This document shows, in pieces, positions 6,937-12,796 of a stretch of DNA of 12,796 nt; within the stretch, counting starts at the first letter, position 1; each line of letters begins with the position of its first letter. The notes under the pieces were generated by a model. That model made no database searches. It saw nothing but the letters and a program-made list of their open reading frames with translations, and was not told where the DNA came from. This DNA is from Veillonella parvula (lineage in GTDB: Bacteria > Bacillota > Negativicutes > Veillonellales > Veillonellaceae). The position numbers and the translations under genes are program-made. Location: the NCBI GenBank assembly GCA_947096075.1, contig CAMUQE010000050.1, positions 1 through 12,796 on the forward strand, written 5' to 3'.

Positions 6937-8124
6937 CTACATCTTTTCTTGTAAAAATTCGGCGGCTAACGCTGACATCATTGTAATACCTGGTTCAAGG
7001 ATACTTTCATCGATGGTGAAAGCTGCATTATGCAACGCTGGATTGCCTTCAAAGCCAGTGCCTAACCAAAGAAAAGCACCTTTGATTTTATGAAGATAGG
7101 CAGAGAAGTCTTCTGCCGTCATAGACGGGAATTCAGGATGTACCACCGCTTCTTTTCCGAAATATTTTTCTACGATGGATGTGGCATAATCGATGGCCTC
7201 TGGATTATTGATAGTAGCACCATGACCACGTTTATAGTCCAAGGTGCTTTCCGTTTTAAACATCACATCGAGAGCCTGTAAGCTTTCACCCAAACGTCGC
7301 TCAATATAATCACGTTTCTCTGGTTCATAGGTACGACAAGTACCTTCAAGATACACATCACCACAGCCGACATTGTATCGGTCACCACCATTAATCACTC
7401 CAATAGTACACACGAGATTTTCCATAGGATTAGTTTCACGAGCTACCATGGATTCCACATTAACAATCCAGTTTGCAGCAGCCACGATTGCATCTACACC
7501 ATTATGAGGTTCCGCTCCATGAGTAGCTTTCCCCTTTATATGAACGAGGAAGTGATCCGATGCAGCCATGAGATTACCTTTTTTTAATCCTACAGTGCCA
7601 ACTGGCAATTGAGGCCACACATGAAGACCATATATTTCATCTACATCATCGAGGATGCCACTATCGACAATACCTTGGGCCCCTGGGAATAAAGCTTCTT
7701 CTTCGGAGGGTTGGAATACGAGTTTCACGGTCCCATGTAATTGATTTTTAATAGATTGTAGAATCGCCGCTGCACCAAGTAAAATTGCCATGTGACTATC
7801 ATGACCACAGGCATGCATAACGCCTTCATTTTGTGAAGCAAAGGGCAAGCCTGTTGTTTCATGTATGGGTAACGCATCCATATCGGCACGCAATGCAATA
7901 ACAGGGCCTGTATGAGCACCTTCTATCTTACCGATAACAGCATAATCAGAAATATCGTTTACAAAGGGAATTCCTAGTTCACCAAGCACCTTTTGAATAA
8001 ATAAAGATGTATGTTTCTCTTCACCAGATAACTCTGGATGGCTATGAATATGTCGGCGCCATTCCACAACTTGTTCTTTATATTGGGAGGCATATTTCTT
8101 AATTAAATCTTGTAAAACATTCAT
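6937..8124 (-). CDS. M20 family (M20D-type) amidohydrolase leading the arginine operon
   Basis: A metal-dependent N-acyl amino acid amidohydrolase, cytosolic, 395 residues from ATG 8124. The di-metal site is complete: RADMD at 79-83, HACGHD at 104-109 (Cys106, His108), FQPSEEE with Glu141 as general base and Glu142 as ligand, GLHVW with His168, THGAEPH with His202 in the lid domain, and ALHN with His365. TAEDFSAY precedes the last. A longer frame begins at GTG 8145, but it reads through the Shine-Dalgarno AAGGAG; ATG 8124, eight bases later, is the better start. As the first gene of an operon with argF, argC, argB and argD but without argJ or argE, it probably deacetylates an arginine intermediate (N-acetylornithine, or N-acetylcitrulline). 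It is in the hippurate hydrolase-like branch, not the classical ArgE branch, so the role is inferred from context. Confidence 0.9.
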   Translation of the reverse strand: MNVLQDLIKKYASQYKEQVVEWRRHIHSHPELSGEEKHTSLFIQKVLGELGIPFVNDISDYAVIGKIEGAHTGPVIALRADMDALPIHETTGLPFASQNEGVMHACGHDSHMAILLGAAAILQSIKNQLHGTVKLVFQPSEEEALFPGAQGIVDSGILDDVDEIYGLHVWPQLPVGTVGLKKGNLMAASDHFLVHIKGKATHGAEPHNGVDAIVAAANWIVNVESMVARETNPMENLVCTIGVINGGDRYNVGCGDVYLEGTCRTYEPEKRDYIERRLGESLQALDVMFKTESTLDYKRGHGATINNPEAIDYATSIVEKYFGKEAVVHPEFPSMTAEDFSAYLHKIKGAFLWLGTGFEGNPALHNAAFTIDESILEPGITMMSALAAEFLQEKM

Positions 8125-8138
8125 TAGGCTATCTCCTT

Positions 8139-8194
8139 TATACACGATATGTATATTTTATACATATTTTATGTATTTTTATAATCTATACACG
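8139..8194 (-). promoter_or_regulatory. Palindrome array, probable operator of the arginine operon
   Basis: Between the -10 box and the Shine-Dalgarno lies a chain of half-sites. TATGTATA-TTT-TATACATA (8148-8166) is a perfect 19-base palindrome, and ATACATA-TTT-TATGTAT (8160-8176) is a perfect 17-base one sharing the middle arm. TATACACG occurs as a direct repeat at both ends, 8139-8146 and 8187-8194. Inner half-sites are 11 bases apart, close to one helical turn. The core TGTAT...ATACA resembles ArgR/AhrC boxes (TGNAT-4-ATNCA), but the gap is five bases, not four, so assignment to an arginine repressor is inference. In RNA the shared arm would allow two exclusive hairpins. Confidence 0.6.
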
Positions 8195-8195
8195 T

Positions 8196-8224
8196 ATTAT
8201 AATACTACCTACCATAATTAGCAA
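8196..8224 (-). promoter_or_regulatory. Sigma-70-type promoter of the arginine operon
   Basis: TTGCTA at 8224-8219 (4 of 6) is followed by a 17-base spacer and a perfect TATAAT at 8201-8196. The upstream region to 8318 is AT-rich and may act as an UP element. The predicted start near 8189 gives a leader of about 65 bases that is almost entirely filled by the palindrome array. Confidence 0.75.
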
Positions 8225-8318
8225 GTATTTATACAAATCTTCCGTATTTTTATTTGTTATATTGTAAATCAATTTTACTCATAGATTCTTGCAACCTTTA
8301 ATTAGAGAAAAATAGACA

Positions 8319-8350
8319 AAAAAGACACCTTCCAAAAAAGGTGTCTTTTT
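8319..8350 (-). terminator. Rho-independent terminator after the phosphoesterase gene
   Basis: Thirteen base pairs (8319-8331 with 8338-8350) close a 6-base loop, with A/T runs at the base giving a T-tract on both strands. On the minus strand it starts one base after the stop codon at 8352. It insulates the carbonic anhydrase unit from the arginine operon. Confidence 0.92.
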
Positions 8351-8351
8351 C

Positions 8352-9674
8352 TTATTTTTCAATGACTGATTCGTCGAGTTGAGTACCATCAGGTAAAAAT
8401 GATTTTACAATCAGCTTATTCGGTGTCACTGTTATAGACATATAATTATTCGTTTCAGGCTGAGGTGCTACATATACATCTAATGGATGTTGCTTCCACT
8501 TAGGACGTCGTGCATCACCAGCTATCCCTGTAAGGATATATAGTGGACCAGATGGGTCTCGATCAAAGTTTCGCACATGACCGCGGTTGCGGTATGTATG
8601 TAAATGAGCAGATAAAACTAAGTCTACATTAAACTCATCGAAGATAGGCATAAATAATACGCCCTCATCATCAAAACCTACATCGCGACTTGCACCTGGT
8701 CGGTCAAAGGCATATCGGAATGGATCTCGATGCATGAGAACTACTATCCACTTTTTAGTATTTGCAGCTAAATCTTGGCGTAGCCATTGAACTTGTACAT
8801 CGTATAGATCAGGATGATGTGTATCATGATTGTCCTCATGATTACTTTCATATAACATCGTATCTAATACAACGTAATGTACATCACCGAAGTCATAGGA
8901 ATAATAACGACGATTAAAGGTTTCATTCCCATTAGGTGGTACTGCAAAATAATTCAAATACGCATGAGGCTCACGCATTTTCCAATCTAATGTATACATC
9001 TCATGGTTGCCTAAAGTCGTTGCTAACGGCACATTAGCACTCAATGGTCTAATGGAATTTAACCAAGTGCGCCATTGATAGGCCTGCTCCCCATTATCTA
9101 CGAGATCGCCCATGCTAATATACAAGGCTGTATTCGGATTGCGTTTTGCTGAATCTTTTACAATTCGTTCCCACTCAGAGTAATCACCAGACTGCGAATC
9201 TGGATAGATAAGGACATCATATTCTTTAGCGCCTGCAGTTTCCAATGAATACCAATCACTGCGACGATCATTACTATAACCAACACGATATTCATATTTT
9301 GTATTAGGCGTTAGACCTGTCAATGTAGCCTCATGAATATAGGTAGTGCTACCGTCATCGGTAAAAGCTTTATCCGTTGCCCCTATCGTTTGAGTATTTT
9401 CAGAACCTGCCAGGCGATACTCTATTACCGCATCAGCTTCGCTACTATTTGATTGCCACATTATGGTACGGCTCGTACTATTATCTTGAGCCACGATTTG
9501 CCGAATATAACGGCTTTCAGAGTCAAGTAAGGGCTTAATCTCTTGCCCACTCACTACAGCGGCGGTCCTAGCTATTCGACTTTGTATAGCCTCTTTATAT
9601 GCATAGCCGCCTATAGATACACCTACTAAGACAGCAATAGCTAATATAGATGTAATTAATCTTTTTTTATTCAT
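8352..9674 (-). CDS. Membrane-anchored calcineurin-like (purple acid phosphatase-type) phosphoesterase
   Basis: The 440-residue protein has an N-terminal hydrophobic segment (residues 5-24) after MNKKR, either a signal anchor or an uncleaved signal peptide, so the enzyme faces outside the cytoplasmic membrane. Residues about 57-146 form a fibronectin-III-like domain as in purple acid phosphatases (IMWQS, LTGLTPNTKYEYRVGY). The metallophosphoesterase domain follows: PDSQ at 158-161, GDLVDNG at 189-195, GNHE at 222-225, LMHRD with His315, and SAHLHTY with His357 and His359. The first motif is Asp-x-Gln, not the usual Asp-x-His. A His/Asp-rich insert (NHEDNHDTHH, 278-287) is unusual. It starts 12 bases after the carbonic anhydrase with a weak AGGAC Shine-Dalgarno. 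The substrate is unknown; a phosphate ester or diester outside the cell is likely. Confidence 0.85.
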   Translation of the reverse strand: MNKKRLITSILAIAVLVGVSIGGYAYKEAIQSRIARTAAVVSGQEIKPLLDSESRYIRQIVAQDNSTSRTIMWQSNSSEADAVIEYRLAGSENTQTIGATDKAFTDDGSTTYIHEATLTGLTPNTKYEYRVGYSNDRRSDWYSLETAGAKEYDVLIYPDSQSGDYSEWERIVKDSAKRNPNTALYISMGDLVDNGEQAYQWRTWLNSIRPLSANVPLATTLGNHEMYTLDWKMREPHAYLNYFAVPPNGNETFNRRYYSYDFGDVHYVVLDTMLYESNHEDNHDTHHPDLYDVQVQWLRQDLAANTKKWIVVLMHRDPFRYAFDRPGASRDVGFDDEGVLFMPIFDEFNVDLVLSAHLHTYRNRGHVRNFDRDPSGPLYILTGIAGDARRPKWKQHPLDVYVAPQPETNNYMSITVTPNKLIVKSFLPDGTQLDESVIEK

Positions 9675-9686
9675 ATAGTCCTAATA

Positions 9687-10274
9687 TTATTTTTCGTAAA
9701 ATTGTTTCATTTGAGTGTAACCATTAACGATGACTTCGATTTCGCCCGTTCTAGGATGGAAGATAAGGCCATGAATAGGCACGTCTTTTGGAATCAAAGG
9801 ATTCATGCGCAATTCGTCCACTGTATCCTCTACATTTTCCGCTGGATGTATAAAACCATCAGCCCAACGTTCCATTTCTTTTTTTACCATGTGAATAGCC
9901 TCAGGTGCGATGCCTCGACTTAACATTTTTTGCGTTAAGTTCTCAGCTGTAGTTTTAGCCATACCACATTCATGGTGACCAATGATAAAGATTTCGTTAA
10001 CACCAAGTTCATAGATACAGACTAACAAACTACGTACAACTCCATCAAAAGGACCTGTAATACAGTTACCAGCAGTCTTAACGATTTTTGCTTCACCGCG
10101 TCCAATATCCATGGAATCTTCTAAGAAATTTACGAGGCGCGTATCCATGCATGTAACGATAGCCATCTCACGACTAGGCATCTTACTACACTTTGTATCG
10201 ATATCTACATAACCTGTATTTTGATCTTCTACGTATTCTCTATTATGGGCTAAAATATTATCTAATAAACTCAT
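9687..10274 (-). CDS. Beta-class carbonic anhydrase
   Basis: A zinc enzyme that interconverts CO2 and bicarbonate, cytosolic, 195 residues from the chosen start. The beta-class motifs are CMDTR at 42-46 (zinc ligand Cys42, Asp44-Arg46 dyad) and GHHECGM with ligands His100 and Cys103. ATG 10274 is chosen because it follows AGGAGGT directly; an upstream TTG frame to 10304 runs through the leader hairpin and Shine-Dalgarno. Bicarbonate made here would feed carbamoyl phosphate synthesis and carboxylations, which fits a neighbourhood of arginine genes, but the transcription unit is separate. The gene is followed by the phosphoesterase gene with a 12-base gap, forming a two-gene operon. Confidence 0.92.
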   Translation of the reverse strand: MSLLDNILAHNREYVEDQNTGYVDIDTKCSKMPSREMAIVTCMDTRLVNFLEDSMDIGRGEAKIVKTAGNCITGPFDGVVRSLLVCIYELGVNEIFIIGHHECGMAKTTAENLTQKMLSRGIAPEAIHMVKKEMERWADGFIHPAENVEDTVDELRMNPLIPKDVPIHGLIFHPRTGEIEVIVNGYTQMKQFYEK

Positions 10275-10292
10275 AATACCTCCTATAGTAAA

Positions 10293-10317
10293 AGACCTTG
10301 GCACACAACCAAGGTCT
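10293..10317 (-). terminator. Terminator-like hairpin in the carbonic anhydrase leader
   Basis: AGACCTTGG (10293-10301) and CCAAGGTCT (10309-10317) pair perfectly around a 7-base loop and are followed on the minus strand by only four T residues. It lies between the predicted promoter at 10352-10344 and the Shine-Dalgarno at about 10280. It may terminate ilvBN read-through, attenuate the carbonic anhydrase unit, or both. Confidence 0.65.
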
Positions 10318-10343
10318 CTATATCAATAATGGTCGACATAAGT

Positions 10344-10352
10344 ATTATATCA
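10344..10352 (-). promoter_or_regulatory. Extended -10 promoter of the carbonic anhydrase unit
   Basis: TGATATAAT on the minus strand is a perfect extended -10 (TG, one base, TATAAT). The -35 region is poor (TAGAAC at 18 bases), as is common for extended -10 promoters. The start would be near 10337, upstream of the leader hairpin. The rest of 10353-10459 is AT-rich with only a weak imperfect hairpin after ilvN. Confidence 0.55.
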
Positions 10353-10459
10353 TATCGAGTTGTACACGTTCTAAATCGCCACAACAGCTCTATTACAATA
10401 TAGTAAAAGTATATGTAAAGCATACAAAAAATACTTAGATTACATTTAGATTTCACATA

Positions 10460-10972
10460 TTATCTATCAGGTGTAGATAACGCTTCAATAGCAACGCTAC
10501 CACCGCGTACTACCTCAATACGATTTACAAACATGTCTTTAAATAGGGCTATCATATCATTATTTTTAGATACGGTCTTTACGCATTGTACGAGTACAGA
10601 CTTGCGATTGTAATCTACAACTAATAAATCAAAGGTTTGAGCAATGCGGAAGATTTCTTGTTTATCGGCTTCCTTACAACTATTAACCTTAATAAATAGT
10701 AACTCTTTTTTTGTAATCGCCATATCTGTAAAGTCGATAACCTTAATAACCTCTACGCTTCGATTTAGTTGCTTAATAATTTGTTCATACGTCAAATCAT
10801 CACAAGTAAGATCGATCGTCATACGAGACATGGTAGGGTCTTCTGTTTCTCCTACCGTTAATGTATCTAGGTTATAGTTTTTACCAGCAAAGAGGCCGGA
10901 AATTTTAGCTAGTACACCGATTTGGTTTTCTACATACGCTGAAATACAGCGTTTTTTCATTTGTACTTCCAT
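10460..10972 (-). CDS. ilvN: Acetohydroxyacid synthase small (regulatory) subunit
   Basis: This subunit activates the catalytic subunit and usually confers feedback inhibition by valine. It has 170 residues, a normal length for the family. An N-terminal ACT domain is visible at about 6-80 (CISAYVENQIGVLAKISGLFAGKNYNLDTLTVG, then MTIDL), and the C-terminal domain runs from about 90 (KELLFIKV) to the end (FVNRIEVVRGGSVAIEAL). The ATG at 10972 follows the ilvB stop by eight bases, and the TAG stop is part of the Shine-Dalgarno TAGGAGGGG, so translation is coupled to ilvB and the subunits would be made together. A second in-frame ATG at 10960 is too far from the Shine-Dalgarno. Confidence 0.93.
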   Translation of the reverse strand: MEVQMKKRCISAYVENQIGVLAKISGLFAGKNYNLDTLTVGETEDPTMSRMTIDLTCDDLTYEQIIKQLNRSVEVIKVIDFTDMAITKKELLFIKVNSCKEADKQEIFRIAQTFDLLVVDYNRKSVLVQCVKTVSKNNDMIALFKDMFVNRIEVVRGGSVAIEALSTPDR

Positions 10973-10980
10973 AGCCCCTC

Positions 10981-12708
10981 CTATTTTTTATCCTTTAACA
11001 ACATATCACTTAAAGACTTACCTGCTGGTACCATTGGTAATACATTGAGCTCCGTTGGAATGATGAACTCCAGTAAGGTTGGACCATTTTTGAAAGTATC
11101 CGCCAATTGGAACCCTTTTTCTATGTCCTCTACCTTAGTAATACGCATGGCTTTTGCACCATAAGCTTCTGCTAATTTTACAAAGTCCGGTACATATTCA
11201 AACTCATCATTATCAATCACATCACGCGTTACAAGGGCGCTTTCATCCATCATCAAATTCGTACAAGCATACCGTTTATCGTAGAATAATTGTTGCCATT
11301 GACGCACATTACCAAGGAAACCATTATTTAAGATAATCAGTGTCACAGGCAAACGATAGTGCATAGCAGTAGCAAACTCTTGGATATTCATTTGCACGCC
11401 ACCATCACCACAGATGGCAAACACGCGCTTATCTGGATTTCCCATTTGCGCACCTAGTGCAGCAGGGAAACCATAACCCATGGTACCTAGTCCACCGGAC
11501 GTCAACATTTGATATTGCCCTTTTACCTCAAGGAACTGAGTAGTCCACAATTGATTTTGACCTACATCGGTTGTAACAATAAGACGTTCATAGTGATTGT
11601 TGATGTAATCAATAACAGTTTGAGGTGTTAGCCCCTCTTCATCAGCTTGAGTAACAGGGTGTTCCTTCTTAAGTTGCTGCAATTGAGTAGGCCAATCACC
11701 AAGATCGTGAGGTTCAATATATTCTAAGATTTTCTCAATAGCCAATTTAGCATCTGCTACGATTGGAATATCGACCTTAATATTCTTAGAAATGGACGCC
11801 GCATCTACATCGATATGGATGATCTTGATATTACGAGCAAACGTACTTAGTTTTCCCGTAATACGGTCATTAAAACGGGTCCCAATGGAAATCATTACAT
11901 CACAATCGGTGAGTGCCACATTTGGTGCATAGCCACCGTGAATCCCTACATTGCCGAGGTATAGCGGATGACGTGTATCTACCGCACCTTTCCCCATCAA
12001 GGTCGTTACAACAGGAATTCCCGTTTTTTCAACTAATTCCATCATAAGCTGGTTAGCACCACTAATGCTAACGCCACCACCTAATAGGAACAATGGTCGT
12101 TTAGCCTTAGAAATGATAGAGCAAGCCTTTTTAACTTGACCTACGTGAACAGCCATATTCGGTTTATAACCGCGAATATTGACCTCTGTAGGATATTCGT
12201 CTGACCCCATCGCCTTTTGAATATTTTTAGGAATATCCACAACCACAGGACCTGGACGACCTGTGCGAGCGATGTAAAAAGCTTCTTTCAAAATGCGCCC
12301 TAAGTCTTTACGATCACGCACAGTGACAGCATATTTACAAATATTGCGGACGATACCAACTGTATCCACCTCTTGGAAGGCATCATTGCCCATGAGGCTT
12401 AAATCAACTTGGCCTGTAATACAAACGAGGGGCACACTATCTGCATAAGCTGTTGCAATACCAGTCACAAGATTGGTAGCACCAGGTCCAGAGGTTACCA
12501 TGCACACCCCTACTTTACCAGTACTGCGGGCATATCCATCTGCAGCATGAGCCAATGCTTGCTCATGACGAGGCAAGATAACCTTTACCTGATCTTGTTT
12601 ATACAATTCATCCATGATGTCGATGGTTGCGGCCCCAGGATAGTTAAATAAAAACTCTACCTGCTCCTCTTGAAGGGCTTTTACCAAATACTGTGCGCCT
12701 GAAATCAT
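10981..12708 (-). CDS. ilvB: Acetohydroxyacid synthase large (catalytic) subunit
   Basis: This TPP- and FAD-dependent enzyme condenses two pyruvates to acetolactate, or pyruvate with 2-ketobutyrate, as the first common step of valine, leucine and isoleucine synthesis. It has 575 residues from ATG 12708, which follows AAGGAGAG by four bases; the frame upstream to 12735 crosses this Shine-Dalgarno. Visible elements are YPGAATIDIMDEL at 23-35, RHEQ with catalytic Glu49, TSGPGATN at 72-79, AFQEVD at 110-115, TRFNDRITG at 277-285, and the TPP-Mg motif GDGG at 434-437 to NN at 461-462, with VRQWQ at 468-472. Differences from the usual consensus are PGA for PGG, LGN for LGM, and an acidic insertion at about 486-506 before PDFVKLAEAYG. 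The gene is followed by ilvN. Its promoter probably lies outside the window. Confidence 0.94.
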   Translation of the reverse strand: MISGAQYLVKALQEEQVEFLFNYPGAATIDIMDELYKQDQVKVILPRHEQALAHAADGYARSTGKVGVCMVTSGPGATNLVTGIATAYADSVPLVCITGQVDLSLMGNDAFQEVDTVGIVRNICKYAVTVRDRKDLGRILKEAFYIARTGRPGPVVVDIPKNIQKAMGSDEYPTEVNIRGYKPNMAVHVGQVKKACSIISKAKRPLFLLGGGVSISGANQLMMELVEKTGIPVVTTLMGKGAVDTRHPLYLGNVGIHGGYAPNVALTDCDVMISIGTRFNDRITGKLSTFARNIKIIHIDVDAASISKNIKVDIPIVADAKLAIEKILEYIEPHDLGDWPTQLQQLKKEHPVTQADEEGLTPQTVIDYINNHYERLIVTTDVGQNQLWTTQFLEVKGQYQMLTSGGLGTMGYGFPAALGAQMGNPDKRVFAICGDGGVQMNIQEFATAMHYRLPVTLIILNNGFLGNVRQWQQLFYDKRYACTNLMMDESALVTRDVIDNDEFEYVPDFVKLAEAYGAKAMRITKVEDIEKGFQLADTFKNGPTLLEFIIPTELNVLPMVPAGKSLSDMLLKDKK

Positions 12709-12760
12709 AGGTCTCTCCTTATCTATGTAATACATGCATATTGCATTCTCAATATTCTCG

Positions 12761-12774
12761 TTAGATATATCTAA
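12761..12774. repeat. Perfect 14-base palindrome upstream of ilvB
   Basis: TTAGATATATCTAA reads the same on both strands and lies about 50 bases before the ilvB start codon. It could be an operator. The window ends 22 bases further on, so no promoter can be placed with confidence and a longer leader cannot be excluded. Confidence 0.35.
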
Positions 12775-12796
12775 AAAATTGAATATCTCATATAGA

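Noticed and set aside
8139..8194. A strict canonical ARG box
   Set aside because: The half-sites fit TGNAT/ATNCA but the gap is five bases rather than four, so I report an operator-like array without naming the regulator as fact.
12709..12735. ilvB start at the ATG 27 bases upstream (12735)
   Set aside because: The extra codons run through the AAGGAGAG Shine-Dalgarno, and the family N-terminus aligns with the later ATG (MISGAQYLVKAL).
12709..12775. ilvB promoter TTGAGA, 17 bases, TACATA
   Set aside because: The transcription start would fall within or beside the Shine-Dalgarno, leaving too short a leader, and the -10 matches only 3 of 6.
1..12796. CRISPR array, tRNA, rRNA, insertion sequence or prophage signs
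   Set aside because: No regularly spaced repeats, cloverleaf sequences, transposase or integrase motifs, or terminal inverted repeats were seen on either strand.

Overview
The window is a stretch of chromosome from an AT-rich, Firmicutes-like bacterium. From the look of the proteins (small secreted proteins, acetohydroxyacid synthase variant, arg gene forms) my best guess is the Negativicutes, probably Veillonella; this is an impression, not a search result. Every gene I can support lies on the minus strand, so transcription runs from the right end to the left. No tRNA, rRNA, insertion sequence, phage gene or CRISPR array is visible.

Reading in the direction of transcription: (1) ilvB-ilvN (12708 to 10460), the catalytic and regulatory subunits of acetohydroxyacid synthase for branched-chain amino acids, coupled through a stop codon that overlaps the next ribosome binding site. 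(2) A two-gene unit, beta-carbonic anhydrase followed by a membrane-anchored calcineurin-like phosphoesterase (10274 to 8352), with an extended -10 promoter, a terminator-like hairpin in its leader, and a strong terminator directly after the second gene. (3) An arginine operon (8124 to 2708) in the order M20 amidohydrolase - argF - argC - argB - argD. It starts from a good promoter (8224-8196) followed by a dense array of TGTATA/TATACA half-sites that looks like an operator. (4) A 60-residue hypothetical protein with its own terminator. (5) A second M20 amidohydrolase (2200 to 1019) with its own promoter and terminator. (6) Two small adjacent secreted proteins with similar N-termini, the second cut by the window edge.

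The arginine operon carries the steps from N-acetylglutamate to N-acetylornithine (argB, argC, argD) and a carbamoyltransferase, but no argJ or classical argE. The M20 amidohydrolase occupies the place of the deacetylation step. The carbamoyltransferase keeps the carbamoyl phosphate and HCLP motifs but has Gly where ornithine carbamoyltransferases have the Asp that holds the free alpha-amino group of ornithine (position 231), and Thr for Ser at 235. Together these raise the testable possibility that carbamoylation happens on an N-acylated ornithine and that deacetylation comes afterwards. The simpler reading is a normal ornithine route with the M20 enzyme replacing ArgE.

Several genes have open frames that extend upstream through their own Shine-Dalgarno sequence from GTG or TTG codons. 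I placed those starts at the ATG that follows the Shine-Dalgarno at normal distance (ilvB, carbonic anhydrase, the operon-leading M20 gene, argC, argD).
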